In this document: in pieces, positions 32,690-43,347 of the stretch | Layout: each line of letters begins with the position of its first letter | How positions within the stretch are numbered: the stretch's first letter is position 1 | NCBI GenBank assembly: GCA_003439945.1 | Contig: QVRM01001379.1 | Span: 62,001 to 126,000 of the forward strand | Source: Dermanyssus gallinae | Lineage: Eukaryota > Arthropoda > Arachnida > Mesostigmata > Dermanyssidae | Length of the DNA: 64,000 nucleotides | Direction of reading: 5' to 3' | Translations under genes and position numbers: made by a program | Notes under the pieces: model-generated | Seen by the model: only the letters and a program-made list of their open reading frames with translations | What the model was told of the DNA's origin: nothing | The model's database searches: none

Positions 32690-35600
32690 AGAGGGGAAAA
32701 TGCTTTTACGCACGCCCGCTGGTATTAATAGCGGGCAGTGTGGGGCTCAACACCAGTAAATCCTCTTCGCAGTGTAATACCCACTAAAAACCACCTTTCC
32801 CAACCCCCTCCCGGGTCGGAATTGTAAAGCAGTACTTCGAAACCAAGACGGGTGAGCCTCGTGCTCAACTTTCACCTGTGTCTTCGAGTGTTGAGCCGAG
32901 AAGAGATGGGACTGATCCCCGTTCCAGTCTGGTCCTCCGAGCCTCTTCCTGTCGCGTCTACTCCCTCATGACTGAGTCGAGATATTGGATTCCGTCCATC
33001 CAGTCAGCGGCGGAGGGGTGCACGAGATACGATCTCTGCCATTTTCTGTCTAGCCCCTACGTACTCGTGAGTTGTGGCAATGTCGAGAGAGCGAGGAACA
33101 GTCGGCGACTGTGTGGTCTAACTTGTCTATGAGACCGGAGTCACATAGAACGCAGATATCCGTCAGGGATTGTCCTATTCTCTGCATGTAGACCTGGGAC
33201 TGGCCATGACCCGTTAGAGCCTGGTCGGCGAAGTACGTGAGCGGTCCCGGTATCGGGCCTCCGCACCAGGCTTTTAAGTCCGGGATGAGCCTGCGGGTCC
33301 ACATACCCCGCATGTCGCCATGAAGTGGGTTGACCCACGTAGAGCCCCAGTCGTGGGGGGTCGAACCCCTCGCCTGAGTCCAGTTGGGATCCCCATCCAG
33401 CCTCTGCTCTGCACGCTTGTCCGCAAGTAGGTTCCACGGGAGCTGACGCGATAGCACCAGCAGGACGTCGGTTCGCAGGTCTCCGTCGTAGGCGATGATC
33501 CAAAGAACCGGACCGAGGACGGCGCCCTGCAAAACCCCCGCCGTAACTTTATGGGCGTGCCCCTTACGCCAGCGTGCGCTTGTTCATGTAAGACAACACA
33601 ATTCGAATGAGATATGCGGAATCTGGCGATCATCTAGAGCCCTCTTAATGATGTCCCAGTTTACCGTATTAAACGCGCTCTTGACGTCCAACAAAATAAG
33701 CAGAACATAGTTACGTGTCCCGCGCGACGCGGTTGCCTCTTGCCCCGCGTGTTGGAGGATGTGCTCGATTGCGTCGAGGGTAGAACGGCCTCGCCGAAGC
33801 CCGTATTGGGTGTCGGAGAGGCTACTTCTCTTTAAGCGCTGCGTTAAGTCTATCCAGGATCACATATTCCACTAACTTAGGCTGCCGCGTCAAGGAGGCA
33901 AATCGGTCTGTACGAAAGTGGAGTCCCCCGGCCCGATGAAGTCTTAGGAACGAGTGCGAGGCGGAAGGCCTTTCACCTCTTAGGGAAGCGCCCCTCCCGT
34001 AGAAGGCGTGTAACCAGATGAGCCAGGACCTTGGGATGTTTTGTCACCATGAGTTTTACGACCTTCGGGGCCACTTCGTCGGGCCCGGGGGACTTTCCCT
34101 GGGCCTGACGTTCGGCTCTCTTTAGTATCTTTTCATCGGTCACCAGGAGAATCTGGTCCAGGTCGACATCGTAGACGCGGGGGCTCCGGGACTTATGTGA
34201 GAGAGACTAGGGTACAAATTTTCTGTGCGGGGAGTGGGAGAAGGGGAACTCTTAAGGCGGCCCGTTGTTATCTTGTACGGAAGCCCCTACGCATCAATCT
34301 GTACCGACTTAATGAGGTCTCTCCAGGCTTCTGCCTTTGATTTGGAGATCAGCCTCCCAAGCTCACGACGGTGCCGCCGGTACGTGTCGATAAGGGCATA
34401 TGCCTTAAGTTGTGACTCCCAAGACTCGAGTACGGTCCCCCTCCGCGCGCGACGGGCAATCCACGAGTGCGCCCGTGTGGCTGCGCGGTTCGGACGAGCG
34501 GCGGGGGGCCGGATGCAGGCCGGACGAGCGGCGGGGGGCCACGCCTCATGGAGAGGTCCACCCACCGCCCGACAAGCGGGTGCAAACGCGTCTTCAATGT
34601 GATTTTCATCGACGTCAACGTCTCTTTGTTGCGCAAGACGGTTGTGCAGAGTAGAGGCTAATATCTTCTTATCCATCCCCGCATCTGCCATGCGCGTCAA
34701 CCGGAGGGGCCCGGGCCTGGCGCCATTGGCTAGTAAAAATATTCAGTATCGATGGTCGCTTAAGATCTCCTCATCTATCTGAACCTTTCATGATTGTACA
34801 AGTATTACGGCAGCATCGCTAGCGAGCGTAATATACAGGTGTAAGGTTTGCGAGCGCCTTACAATCGTCGGATCATTCCCCTAGTTGAGCAAATAAAGGC
34901 CCTGCTCAACCATCCAGTTTAAGAGCAAACAGTCCCTGTTGCTGGTCCAGTGCCCCCCCCTCCCCCCAACCAGACCGTGAAATAGACGGTAAAATCGCCT
35001 GCAACTAAAGTGGCCTGTTTTGGGTGGTTTCTCATGGAGGCCGCTAGATCGTCAAAGTAGGCACCAGAGTGCTCTAACTGCTTATTAGGTGAAAAATAGC
35101 AGCTTTAAATGACTAACGCTGGGTCAAACAGCTCGATCCACGTAAAGCCCCTCCCGACGGCTGTTTCGGAGATGGCTAGGTGTGATATCTGCCCTGTCCA
35201 CCAGATAGATGTATCACTGTGAGTATGCCTAATGTGAATATTTTGGCTATTTGCAATTTTTTTATTGAGATGAGGGTACCTGCCGATAAGCCTCCAACGG
35301 CTAGAAGAGACCCGTCAGGGCCTTGTTGTCCTCCAGAGAGCGGTCCGTTGCTATTCACAATCTCAGGTAAGCCAAGGCGGCTTTCGGGTCTTCCGGCGTA
35401 CATCGCACGCAGATACTAAGCTGGAGGTACCGGGGACTGAGGGGGCGTTGTTGCCCGCACCTCGTCCCTTTCCTTCTGTTCTGTCTGCAGTAACTGTAGT
35501 GCGCTTAGTTTCCTTAAGTCAAGGTCGCATTTCTCGGCCGGTACCTTGAGCTCGACTTTTGTGTATTTTGTCTTGCAAAGGTCCGCTGCAGTTCTCATAA

Positions 35601-35765
35601 GGCCCTCTAAGATCTCGACGTCCAGGGCTTCGCTTGTCCTTTAGAGATTGGCAGGCCCCAAGCCCAGCCCTACTTGTGGGGGGGGGTTCGTCCTAGCTTT
35701 CTTGGAAGTACTAATGGGGTCGTCGGCCATTGCGGCCTTAGTTTCGCAAGGCAACAACTGCACGC
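32690..35765 (-). mobile_element. R1-clade retrotransposon with palm deletion
   Basis: On the minus strand the gag starts at the ATG at 35730 (MADDPISTSKKARTN) and continues in 35598-35416; gag knuckles are not seen. Endonuclease relics lie at about 35200-34950 (CYFSPNKQLEHSG, then a damaged GDF). The linker at 34700-34287 has a small GC-rich tandem repeat (about 34493-34543). RT is at 34190-33500: KSPGPDEVAPKVVKLM, RRGRSTLDAIEHIL, VLLILLDVKSAFNTVNWDII, then GPVLWIIAYDGDLRT joined directly to DVLLVLSRQLPW, so the YADD block and thumb are missing. The C-terminal part has TRRLIPDLKAWC, DQALTGHGQSQVYM and CVLCDSGLIDKLDHTVADC. The 3' UTR carries TTTTTAGTGGGT and closely matches that of the 7.3-8.4 kb copy. 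It lies in CD36 intron 6. Confidence 0.8.
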
Positions 35766-37030
35766 CCTTGTGACGGATTTGCTGCTTGCAAGAAACCGAT
35801 AAATATTTAGTTGATAATTTTAACTAAGTAAAACGCAAAATATAATCAATACAGATAAAATATTAAGAACAAGCGATACGCGCGTGATTTAAACTCTGGA
35901 ACCTTGCGTCCGAGTCGGTGCTCCTCCTGTCTCGTCCACAGAGTCACTTGACTATACGATGGTCTCTCGCGATAGGAGATCGCGAAGCAACGCCAAACGT
36001 CAACAAACACCCGTTGTAATCATGTTGTAAAGCGAACACAATCGCCTGTCAGGCTGAGTGGAGTTGAGACTTCGGCAGCACTGCTTGGTACACTTTGGAG
36101 TGGGCTTCACGCCTCTCTCGACACCTCTTAGTCTGTTCTGTCTGTGTTGTAGTTTTTCTTACGATTGTTACTCTTAAACAGGGTAAACGGATCAAATTAG
36201 CGGAAGTAAATAATGAATACGTCTACTCTCTGCCTATTCGAACGTGAACATGTTAATTTTTTAAAACACCCTATTTTGCACTCTTAGTAAATCTTTTAAA
36301 TTGATTCTATTCTATTAACGTTGCACTAGATAGTGCTGTACCGAGGTAGTTTTTATGCTTTGTGGTGTTACGCGTTTCCGTAAAATTAAGCTGCAGAAGG
36401 CTTTTCCTCCATTGATTTAAAAGCGCACCTTGCCCGAGGCACGTGTTGTACATCACCGTGAAAGCAGGGACAATTTCCAAGGCCGCAGCTTTAAGATATT
36501 AATAACCACTCTGGTCATTTCCATCAGACTTTCCGTTGTATTTGCGCGTTAAAGTAGCAAGCATTAGCAAGGTGGGCTTAAATACTGACGCTTGTCACCT
36601 TGTATAGACATATTAGAGGTTTGTTTATGTGGCGCTCTTGCCCAAACTAAACGTAAATGTAATTGATGTCTGTATAGGCCACCGAAAGCAGCGCTCGTAA
36701 GTGTCGGCGTTTATATGGGGCTAGAAGGTGAAAAGCTTGCTCCGGTTTGTGCCCACTGATACTTTGCTAATATATACGCATATACACGATTTGACCTAAT
36801 TATTAGATAGCAATATCTATAATAGGAATCAGTGTTTGTTTACGTTCTCACCGGTGCGGACGTGTTCGTGAGTGGCTCTTGGAAAGTATTTCTAAATTTA
36901 GAATTTAGTGTAGAAATCCATAGACATTCGCGAGCTTAGCAACCTTTGAGACCAGAGGAGTCGATTTGCGTGAAACTTTGCTGCTAATTTCGGTGCGCAT
37001 TAACTATACGTGCAGTGCATGCCTGAACAG
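35766..37030. other. Intron 6 sequence, no recognised gene
   Basis: AT-rich, only short open frames and no motif. It separates the R1 copy from the YLDD element. Confidence 0.45.
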
Positions 37031-37032
37031 CC

Positions 37033-37350
37033 ATTGTCATCATTATCACCTCTCAACTCAATAATCACCTGCCAGCACTCTTTCGCCATTACGACCCTTT
37101 GTTATCATCAGCACTCCACAGTCAGCATCATCACCTTCATCGCCGTCATCGTCAGTTTCATCTCCATCTTCACCATCATCGTCAGTTTCATCTTTATCCT
37201 CCTCACCTTCAACATCCTAGTCATCATTATCATCGCTGTGCTTAGCCTTTTTCATTAGTTACTTCATTCAGCATCATCATCATCATTGGAACAGCTTCAC
37301 CATCATCATCGAAACACCTTCAGCATCATCTCCATCATCATCATCCGAAT
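37033..37350. repeat. Degenerate ATC/CAT-rich simple repeat
   Basis: Repeated catcat and tcatc units, with clean short runs near 37270-37283, 37300 and 37330-37345. It directly precedes the gag region of the plus-strand YLDD element. Confidence 0.75.
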
Positions 37351-37517
37351 ATCGACATTTTCACGTCAGCCGGCCAGGCAACACATAGCAGCGGGAACCT
37401 TGACAGCTGTAACGGCAGTCGCTATCACCACCAGCAACTGTTGTTGCAGCTGGAAGTTACGTCGTCTGCTCGCCTATCGGCTGCGCTAAACATCAGGATT
37501 AGTGCATCAGCGGTACA

Positions 37518-38478
37518 CATGGTAGAGAAACGTTCACCTCCGCCCGCCGCTCCTCCTCCGAGATCGCCGGCCGCCGACACCGCCGGTGCATCATGTGGCG
37601 AGGAGGACGCAGAAGACAACCGAATACGTGTTCGAGGCTGAGGCAACAATCGTAAATGCTTTGGGGCCGCTCGGCGTCACCGATGCTATTCGTGTCCGGT
37701 CCAAGAACATCAGAACCGGATTCGTCATGGCGACGGACAGTGTCATCCTGACATTTTCGGGCAATAATGTTCCGACGGAGGTTCGCTTGGGTCTTAAAAC
37801 CCATGGCGTTACTTTCTACCGGGAACCTCTACAGTGCTAACGATGCCACAGTAATCAGATCATATAAAGCCTGATTGTCCATTGAAGGCCCCTCGTTGTA
37901 GACGATGCGGATCTACTAACCATTTGCGAAAGGATTGCAAAGACGCAGCGCGATGCTGCCTATGTAAGGGCGGCCATAAGGCCACCTGGGGATCGTGTCC
38001 CCATCGCTTAAATCGCATGGAACTTCTTAAGAAATCTGCTATTCGCATCAAGGTACTGCAGAAAACAAGCGTTCCGCCAGCCGAAGTCAAAATTGGGCTA
38101 GCAGCATCAGTCTCTACGACGGCCAGTACCACAAGCGATACGGCACATGGCCATAGCCTAGACGCAATGGTCATTGCGGTATCCGCAAAGGTCATCCCTC
38201 AAATAATCGACGCAATCATGGTGCAAATTGGAGAGATCATCGAAAAGGTGGTCTCATCCGTCCTTCCGGGGCTGCTCGGCACACATGAGTCGCTGACTAA
38301 ATCTTCGGCGTCTTCTGCGAAGCCGCTAGCCTCCAATCTACGCCAACAATTGGAGAAGGCCATTAATGCTGTACTCAACCCGCGTCCGCCAGCGCCGCTG
38401 CTTTCGGAGTCCAGTGCGAGGACTCGAGCCTCGACTGGAGAGCCTGAGGGGACAAACTCGCAAACACCATCATGTTAA
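37518..38478 (+). pseudogene. Gag-like protein with CCHC zinc knuckles
   Basis: The ATG at 37518 (MVEKRSPPPAAPPPRSPAAD) opens a short proline-rich frame. A frameshift near 37600 moves to a frame with VTDAIRVRSKNIRTGFVMAT and VILTFSGNNVPTEV, the usual segment before the knuckles in gag proteins of I/R1-type elements. A second shift at about 37840 leads to 37882-38478: CRRCGSTNHLRKDC and CCLCKGGHKATWGSC (two CCHC knuckles), then a helical alanine- and serine-rich tail. Such proteins bind element RNA. Whether this gag belongs to the YLDD RT downstream or to another element is inferred from adjacency only. Confidence 0.65.
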
Positions 38479-38667
38479 ATGGTCATTCAGATATAAGGCA
38501 CTAGCTTACTTCATCCGTTCAACCACAAGCAACAGCTCACACTGACGCCACTTGGACACATTCATCAAATCGCTTTTCCGTCACCAACGCACACTCAAGC
38601 AAACCCGCCAGGAAATAGCTTTTTAACGTACGTATCAACGGCCGCCCCTATCAAGTCCAAAGTAAAG

Positions 38668-40370
38668 ATGATATCGTGCATTCCTCGTAGTTTAAGAGAA
38701 CATTTTGCCGTCGAACTGTCAAAAACTATCAACGAGGTGTGCTCGGTGGCCAGCCAGCACAGCTGGGAACGGCTGATAGAATTTCCAACAATGATGTTTA
38801 GTATACCGGTGAAAAAAGAGAAGGGGCGCACGCTCACCTCGGTCCTACGAGAAAATTTACTTAGATTTCGCAGAGGCGCACGCCTGGAAGAGAATCCTCA
38901 CGTAACCAGTGAACGACCTTCGCGAGCTACAAGTACTGACGACGCCAGTCGTAGAGCAAATATCGTGCAGTCAAAGCTGTCCCAGGGGGACGTTTTTTCC
39001 GCTGCTCGGGCCCTGCTTTCTACAGATCAGACTGCCCCGACGCAAATACTAGAGCAAGTTTATTGAAAAAGCACCCCGCACACCCCACGGATCCAGCGTA
39101 CCCTGAGGCGCCGACGCCGGCACCCCCAGCGTCTCAAATTGATGTCACGACTGAGGAGATTCGAATCGCCATTAGAAGTTTTCCAAGCAGTTCTAGTGGC
39201 GGTCCGGATGGTCTTTGCCCTCGGCATCTGAAAGATCTCATAGGTTGCCGCCAGGATAATAGCAACTCTCTGTTGCAAGCGTTACGTCACTTCGTTATTC
39301 TAGCAGTCAACGGGCGACTTTCAGAGTTCATGCTATCCACTTTTTACGGCGCAACATTAATCGCTCTACGAAAAAAGGACGGGGGTATTCGGCCAATTGC
39401 CGTGGGGCTTACCCTGCGTCGACTGGTCGGTAAGATTTTAATGGAAAAAGCTATGGCGGCTATTCTCGAGCTAGTGGCTTCCATGCAACTAGGGTGCGGA
39501 TAAAAGGAGGAGCAGAAGCGGCTGTGCGTGCGGCCGCCGCTTTCATTAAAACGAACAGAGGGCTAGGAAAAGTTTTAGTCAAGCTCGACTTTCAAAACGC
39601 GTTTAACATGCTTCGTCGAGATCACTTACTTAATGCTGTAAAAAGATCGATATCCGCTATTTACCCCGTTGTATACCAGATGTATAGACTGCCCGCTAAT
39701 TTTCTGTGGCAAGGGGAGACGCTTAAGTCGATGTGTGGGGTACAACAAAGCGACCCGTGTAGGCCAGCCCTCTTCTGTCTCGCTATCGCTGAACTACAGG
39801 CGAAGCTTCGATCGGAGTTTCGACCGTGGTATCTTGATGACGCAACGCTGGCAGGTGACCTGGCAACGATCCAGGCAGACATCAATATTGTTCAGGAATT
39901 TCAAGCGTGCTCCGGCTTAACACTCAACGCAAATAAATGCGAGCTCTTTCTACTGTCAGAGGAGCACAGTGACGAGCCTATTCCAAGCTTGCGGGGAATA
40001 CTACCCGACATTCGATTAGCAGCCGATGACAATATCGAGCTTCTGGGAGCCCCCTTACCGATGCGGCGCTGCAGGGTGTACTGCGCAGAAAACTTGTTGA
40101 AGTCAACCGATGGTGCAGTAGACTTCACACCCTAGATGCCCACCCGGCATTATACGTCTTGCGACAAGGTCTCTCCACTCCTCGCCTAACGTATATTTTG
40201 CGTTGTTCACCTTCTTTTAAAAGGACCGACCTTCTCGACAAATTCGACGACATTCTGCGTACGGGACTAGAACGGCTACTCAATGTTCACTTGGGATCTG
40301 CATCCTGGGCCCAGGCATCACTCCCTGCCGTGCTAGGGATTTATCATTATCGTGCTACTTGGGATACTTG
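38668..40370 (+). pseudogene. Reverse transcriptase with YLDD catalytic box
   Basis: Segments in order: SKLSQGDVFSAARALLSTD (about 38968-39024), EEIRIAIRSFPSSSSGGPDG (about 39150), ALRKKDGGIRPIAVGLTLRR (about 39365), KVLVKLDFQNAFNMLRRDHL (about 39568), MCGVQQSDPCRPALFC, and FRPWYLDDATLAGDL (about 39820-39860), followed by SGLTLNANKCELFLL. The usual GVQQGDP reads GVQQSDP here. A frameshift at 39063 and another near 39494 split the frame. The region after 40135 shows LDKFDDILRTGLERLLNV in another frame. The catalytic aspartates are present (LDF and YLDD), but the frame breaks make the copy dead. Confidence 0.75.
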
Positions 40371-40424
40371 ACGACATTTAAGGATTTAATACTTTCGATT
40401 GGAGTTGAAAATACCCCAGTTTAG

Positions 40425-41303
40425 TTGGCCAGGGCCTCCAATGAGGCCCTGGAGGAGTTTCGAGTTTGCTGGGGAAAGCCCCGCAAGCGAAACACTCAGG
40501 GAGCACTGGACTACCTGGTGGCAAAAAAGAGGCAAGACGCGCTTCTAGCACAAACCCTAGACTTAAAAGGAAAAGCTCGCCTGAAGGCCTATTTTGATCC
40601 AATGAGCGGAATGTGGCTGCAGGTCCTCCCTTCGCCGCAACTGGGGACGATTCTGGACAATAACACACTCCGCATCGTCTCGGGTCTGCGGCTTGGGGAG
40701 GCTGTCTGTGCAGAGCACGTCTGCAACCTGTGTCGGTCCAAAGTTGCCGCTATAGCGGAACATGCGCTGTCCTGCCGGTTCAGTGCCGGTCGCCGTTCAA
40801 GACGTTTCGCTATCAACGATGCCGCACACCGTGCTCTGCAGAGTGCCCAGATTCCTTCAATGAAAGAGCCCCTCGGTATGTGCGCCAACAGCCTTCTACG
40901 CCCGGATGGAAAAACCCTAGCACCATGGGAACGGGGTCGTCTGCTGGTGTGGGACGCGACGGTTTCATGTACACTCGCCAATAGTTACAGTGCGCGCCCA
41001 AGTCGGGAAGCTGGCGCGAGCGCACGTCTTGCTGAAAGTCGCAAATTGTCGAAGTACAGGGAGCTCTCGCCGCAATACATAATTCAGCCGACCGCCGTGG
41101 AAACGCTAGGGCCAATGGGTGAGGCGACCGTCAAGTTCCTCAAGGAGTTTTGATAGAGGGTAACTGCTGTGACAAAGGATGCGCAAGCCGGGGAGTACCT
41201 GGTGCAGCGTATCTCCATAGAAGTTCAACGTGGAAACGCAGTCGCGGTAGCTGAGGTCGCTTCCATCGACGGGGAAGGACTGCCAGAAATGCCGCAGCAG
41301 TAA
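40425..41303 (+). pseudogene. C-terminal zinc knuckle plus restriction-like nuclease domain
   Basis: This 242-codon open frame continues, after a shift near 41155, to a stop at about 41303. It contains NNTLRIVSGLRLGEAVCAEH, then CNLCRSKVAAIAEHALSC (CX2CX9HX3C), then LLRPDGKTLAPWERGRLLVW followed by DATV. PD-X(12-14)-D followed later by a conserved K (SRKLSKYREL) is the layout of PD-(D/E)XK nucleases, including the restriction-like endonuclease of R2-type retroelements. The final part has QPTAVETLGPMGEATVKFLK and YLVQRISIEVQRGNAVAV. Known: R2-type elements nick target DNA with such a domain. Inferred: the same role here. Confidence 0.7.
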
Positions 41304-41431
41304 CAACTATCATTTGACTATTAACATATGAAACATTAAATAAACTTATCGTACTCCCTATGTAAAATAGGAATCATATAACTAAACTGTAAAAGTTATC
41401 TAGCCTATGTTGCGCAAGATCGTTCTTCTTT

Positions 41432-41802
41432 TTGGTGCACATAAAAGTGTCTATCTGCATCTGTATCTATGTTGATAACAACGATTATCTATCATCGGGC
41501 GCTGCGTTACCCATTATGGACAGGTTGCGATGCAAGCTGATAAAGATAAGATGTACAAGTATGCGACTTTTTCGGGTAACTACCGCCTTTGTCCCCTCGC
41601 GTTTGAGATTTTGTCAGTGAGGGAAGGGTCACCGACATTACAGCTTCTCGACACATTTAGACGTCGCTTGACCCTTACGAAGGTTGACCCTCGAGACTTC
41701 CTGATACAGCTTTGTTCCACTAACCTTCAGCGCTGCAACTCAGCACCAGCTTTAGGCATAATGAACGAAGCTATGAATCCTGCCTGCAATCGCATTCCCT
41801 AA
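41432..41802 (+). mobile_element. C-terminal fragment of a second, related retroelement
   Basis: The 41530-41802 frame encodes KMYKYATFSGNYRLCPLAFE, LLDTFRRRLTLTKVDPRDFL and LQRCNSAPALGIM. This parallels the end of the YLDD element just upstream (KYRELSPQYIIQPTAVETLG ... QRISIEVQRGNA), following the pattern KY..L...Y...P.A.E..G ... RR...T.DPR.FL....S..LQR.N. It is too diverged to be a duplicate of that copy, so it is a truncated relative. The ORF ends at a stop at 41800-41802. Confidence 0.55.
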
Positions 41803-41900
41803 CAGATAAACGAAATGACCGATGCGGTATAGGGGAGATGAAATGCGTAAGTTAGAGTTCTGTATAATCAAATCTTGATTAAGCGGTATGACGCGCTTAC

Positions 41901-42114
41901 CGCATGGACGTCAATGTAGAACCGGTGCCTCTTTTCGTCGGGATGTAGACCGCTCACGTTGGCGAGAAGTGCAGGATCCCCGTGAAGAAAGTGAGGAAGG
42001 CTAAGAACAACCGGCATTGTATACAACGTTGAGAGCTGGCGAAACTTATACTCTACCATCCACCGGCTGGCGTCGAACGTCCCCTTTAGGTGCGTCGGCG
42101 CTGCGCATAAACAA
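41901..42114 (-). CDS. CD36-type receptor, exon 6
   Basis: A 214-base exon. With the base that completes the previous codon it reads NCLCAAPTHLKGTFDASRW and later MPVVLSLPHFLHGDPALLAN, VSGLHPDEKRHRFYIDVHA. The CxC pair, the S.PHFL.GD motif and V.GL.P...+H..Y+D are family hallmarks. The donor is GCG|gtaagc in phase 0, and the acceptor is tatacag at 42115. Two cysteines that usually follow the CxC pair are missing (the GTFDASRW site has W where the family has C). The upstream part of the same open frame is intron. Confidence 0.85.
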
Positions 42115-42481
42115 CTGTATAAAAACAGAGCGTAAAAGATTCTCCGATAGTTAGCAGTTTCCGATTGGCGAGAAAGAGTGCTAGTAATACAATAAAATCT
42201 GCTTTTATGATCCACTGCCAGCGCTGTAAACCATACATGTAGAAGCATGTCTTTTATATAACTTAAACAGTACAAAAAAACCAAAGTTAGAGAATCTGGA
42301 GCTATATGTTCGCGCGGAGGCAGTTGTTCACTCGGAAGTGTTAACACATTCAAGTTATATAAATAAGTTTATAGACTTAAATAACAAATAACGCATGTAG
42401 ATTTCGGCAAATGACGCGACATTTAAGTGACCTTGCAATCTTCAGTTATTAGAAGAGTGTTTTCTTAGATAAAAGACGTAC

Positions 42482-42662
42482 TTGTCAATCTCGCGATCTC
42501 CAGTTTCATTAAAGAAGTCGCTTCCACTGTCGAATCGAGCGATTTGCTCGCAGTTAATACTGTATCTTTTCTGTAGATACAAGGGCCACGGTTTTGCAAT
42601 AACGGCGGTGAAAATCTTAACGCTTTTCGGCGGTTCATCAAAGGCTGGAAAAAGGTCGCCAT
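42482..42662 (-). CDS. CD36-type receptor, exon 5
   Basis: A 181-base exon with acceptor tattgcag and donor AA|gtacgt. It encodes GDLFPAFDEPPKSVKIFTAV, then PLYLQKRYSINCEQIARFDS and ends with GDREI and a split codon that becomes Asn when joined to exon 6. The layout D G..FP.F ... F ... (22 residues) ... RF is that of the family. The cysteine of the usual CRS motif is replaced by Ala, and a new cysteine sits in INCEQ. The phase (2 on leaving) fits exon 6 exactly. Confidence 0.75.
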
Positions 42663-43270
42663 CTGCAATACAAGTAGCCCATATTTTAAAATGCTAGCGT
42701 CCAATGTAAACCAAAACTCGATTTTAAAGAAGGAAAACGATACTTAAGGTGATCTAAACGCTACCTGCATTAAACGTTAGATATAATATAAAATGGGCAT
42801 TGATAATTAACCTTTACCTCGTCTTTATTACTTCTGCTCTCAGTTTGTTCCAACTTTACTTACGTATATAGCTTAAACAACGCAGAAAAAACATACTACA
42901 GCCGTAAAACAAAGTTAATCTCTATGGGCAAATAGTGCCCAGCGTGTCATCTGTAACACTAGCGTCAGCATAAAATGCTGTATTGTACTTTCACCGGACA
43001 TAGGACTTAAGTTTGAAATATGATCTATTCAAGAGACTGCATTTTACATTGCTTAAGTCTTTAAAAAAGTAAGTGGAATCACAAAAAATGAGTAACGTGG
43101 AATCACAAAATTACAAAACACGCACATAAAGTTAACAACAAATAAACGTCACGATAACAATGTATATGATATTCGATAGAACTAGCCTAAGAGGAACAGT
43201 AAGACGTAAAATCGTAACGAATTTTCTCACGGCCTAGCCTTTTTTATAAAATAAAAACTCCTTAAATCAC

Positions 43271-43347
43271 GTAATAAAAATAAGAGATCGGCGCAGTCGT
43301 TTTGTTGCGAATATCTCTGGCCACGCGGGATACTCGCAACAGGGCGA
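43271..43347 (-). CDS. CD36-type receptor, candidate exon 4
   Basis: A 77-base open segment between a good acceptor (tgctgcag) and a donor (AC|gtgatt). It encodes RPVASIPRGQRYSQQNDCAD and then LLFLL. Its borders are in phase with the donor proposed for exon 3 and the acceptor of exon 5, and it supplies the missing stretch with one conserved cysteine (family pattern W....C..+.GT before the DG..FP motif). The sequence similarity itself is weak, so this rests mainly on phase and position. Confidence 0.35.

Larger units (their letters stand above)
37518..41365 (+). mobile_element. Nearly full-length YLDD retroelement with C-terminal PD...D nuclease-like domain
   Basis: From 5' to 3' there is a gag-like region with CCHC knuckles (37518-38478), an RT (38668-40370) with WYLDDATLAGDL instead of YADD, and a C-terminal part (40425-41303) with CNLC...HALSC and LRPDG...LLVWDATV. 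No AP-type endonuclease frame lies between gag and RT, and the PD...D motif after the zinc knuckle resembles the restriction-like endonuclease of R2-type elements. An AATAAA lies at about 41339. Frameshifts occur in gag, before RT block 1 and near the end. It sits in CD36 intron 6 on the opposite strand. I have seen YLDD RTs of this kind across invertebrate genomes, but I cannot assign a named clade. Confidence 0.75.
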
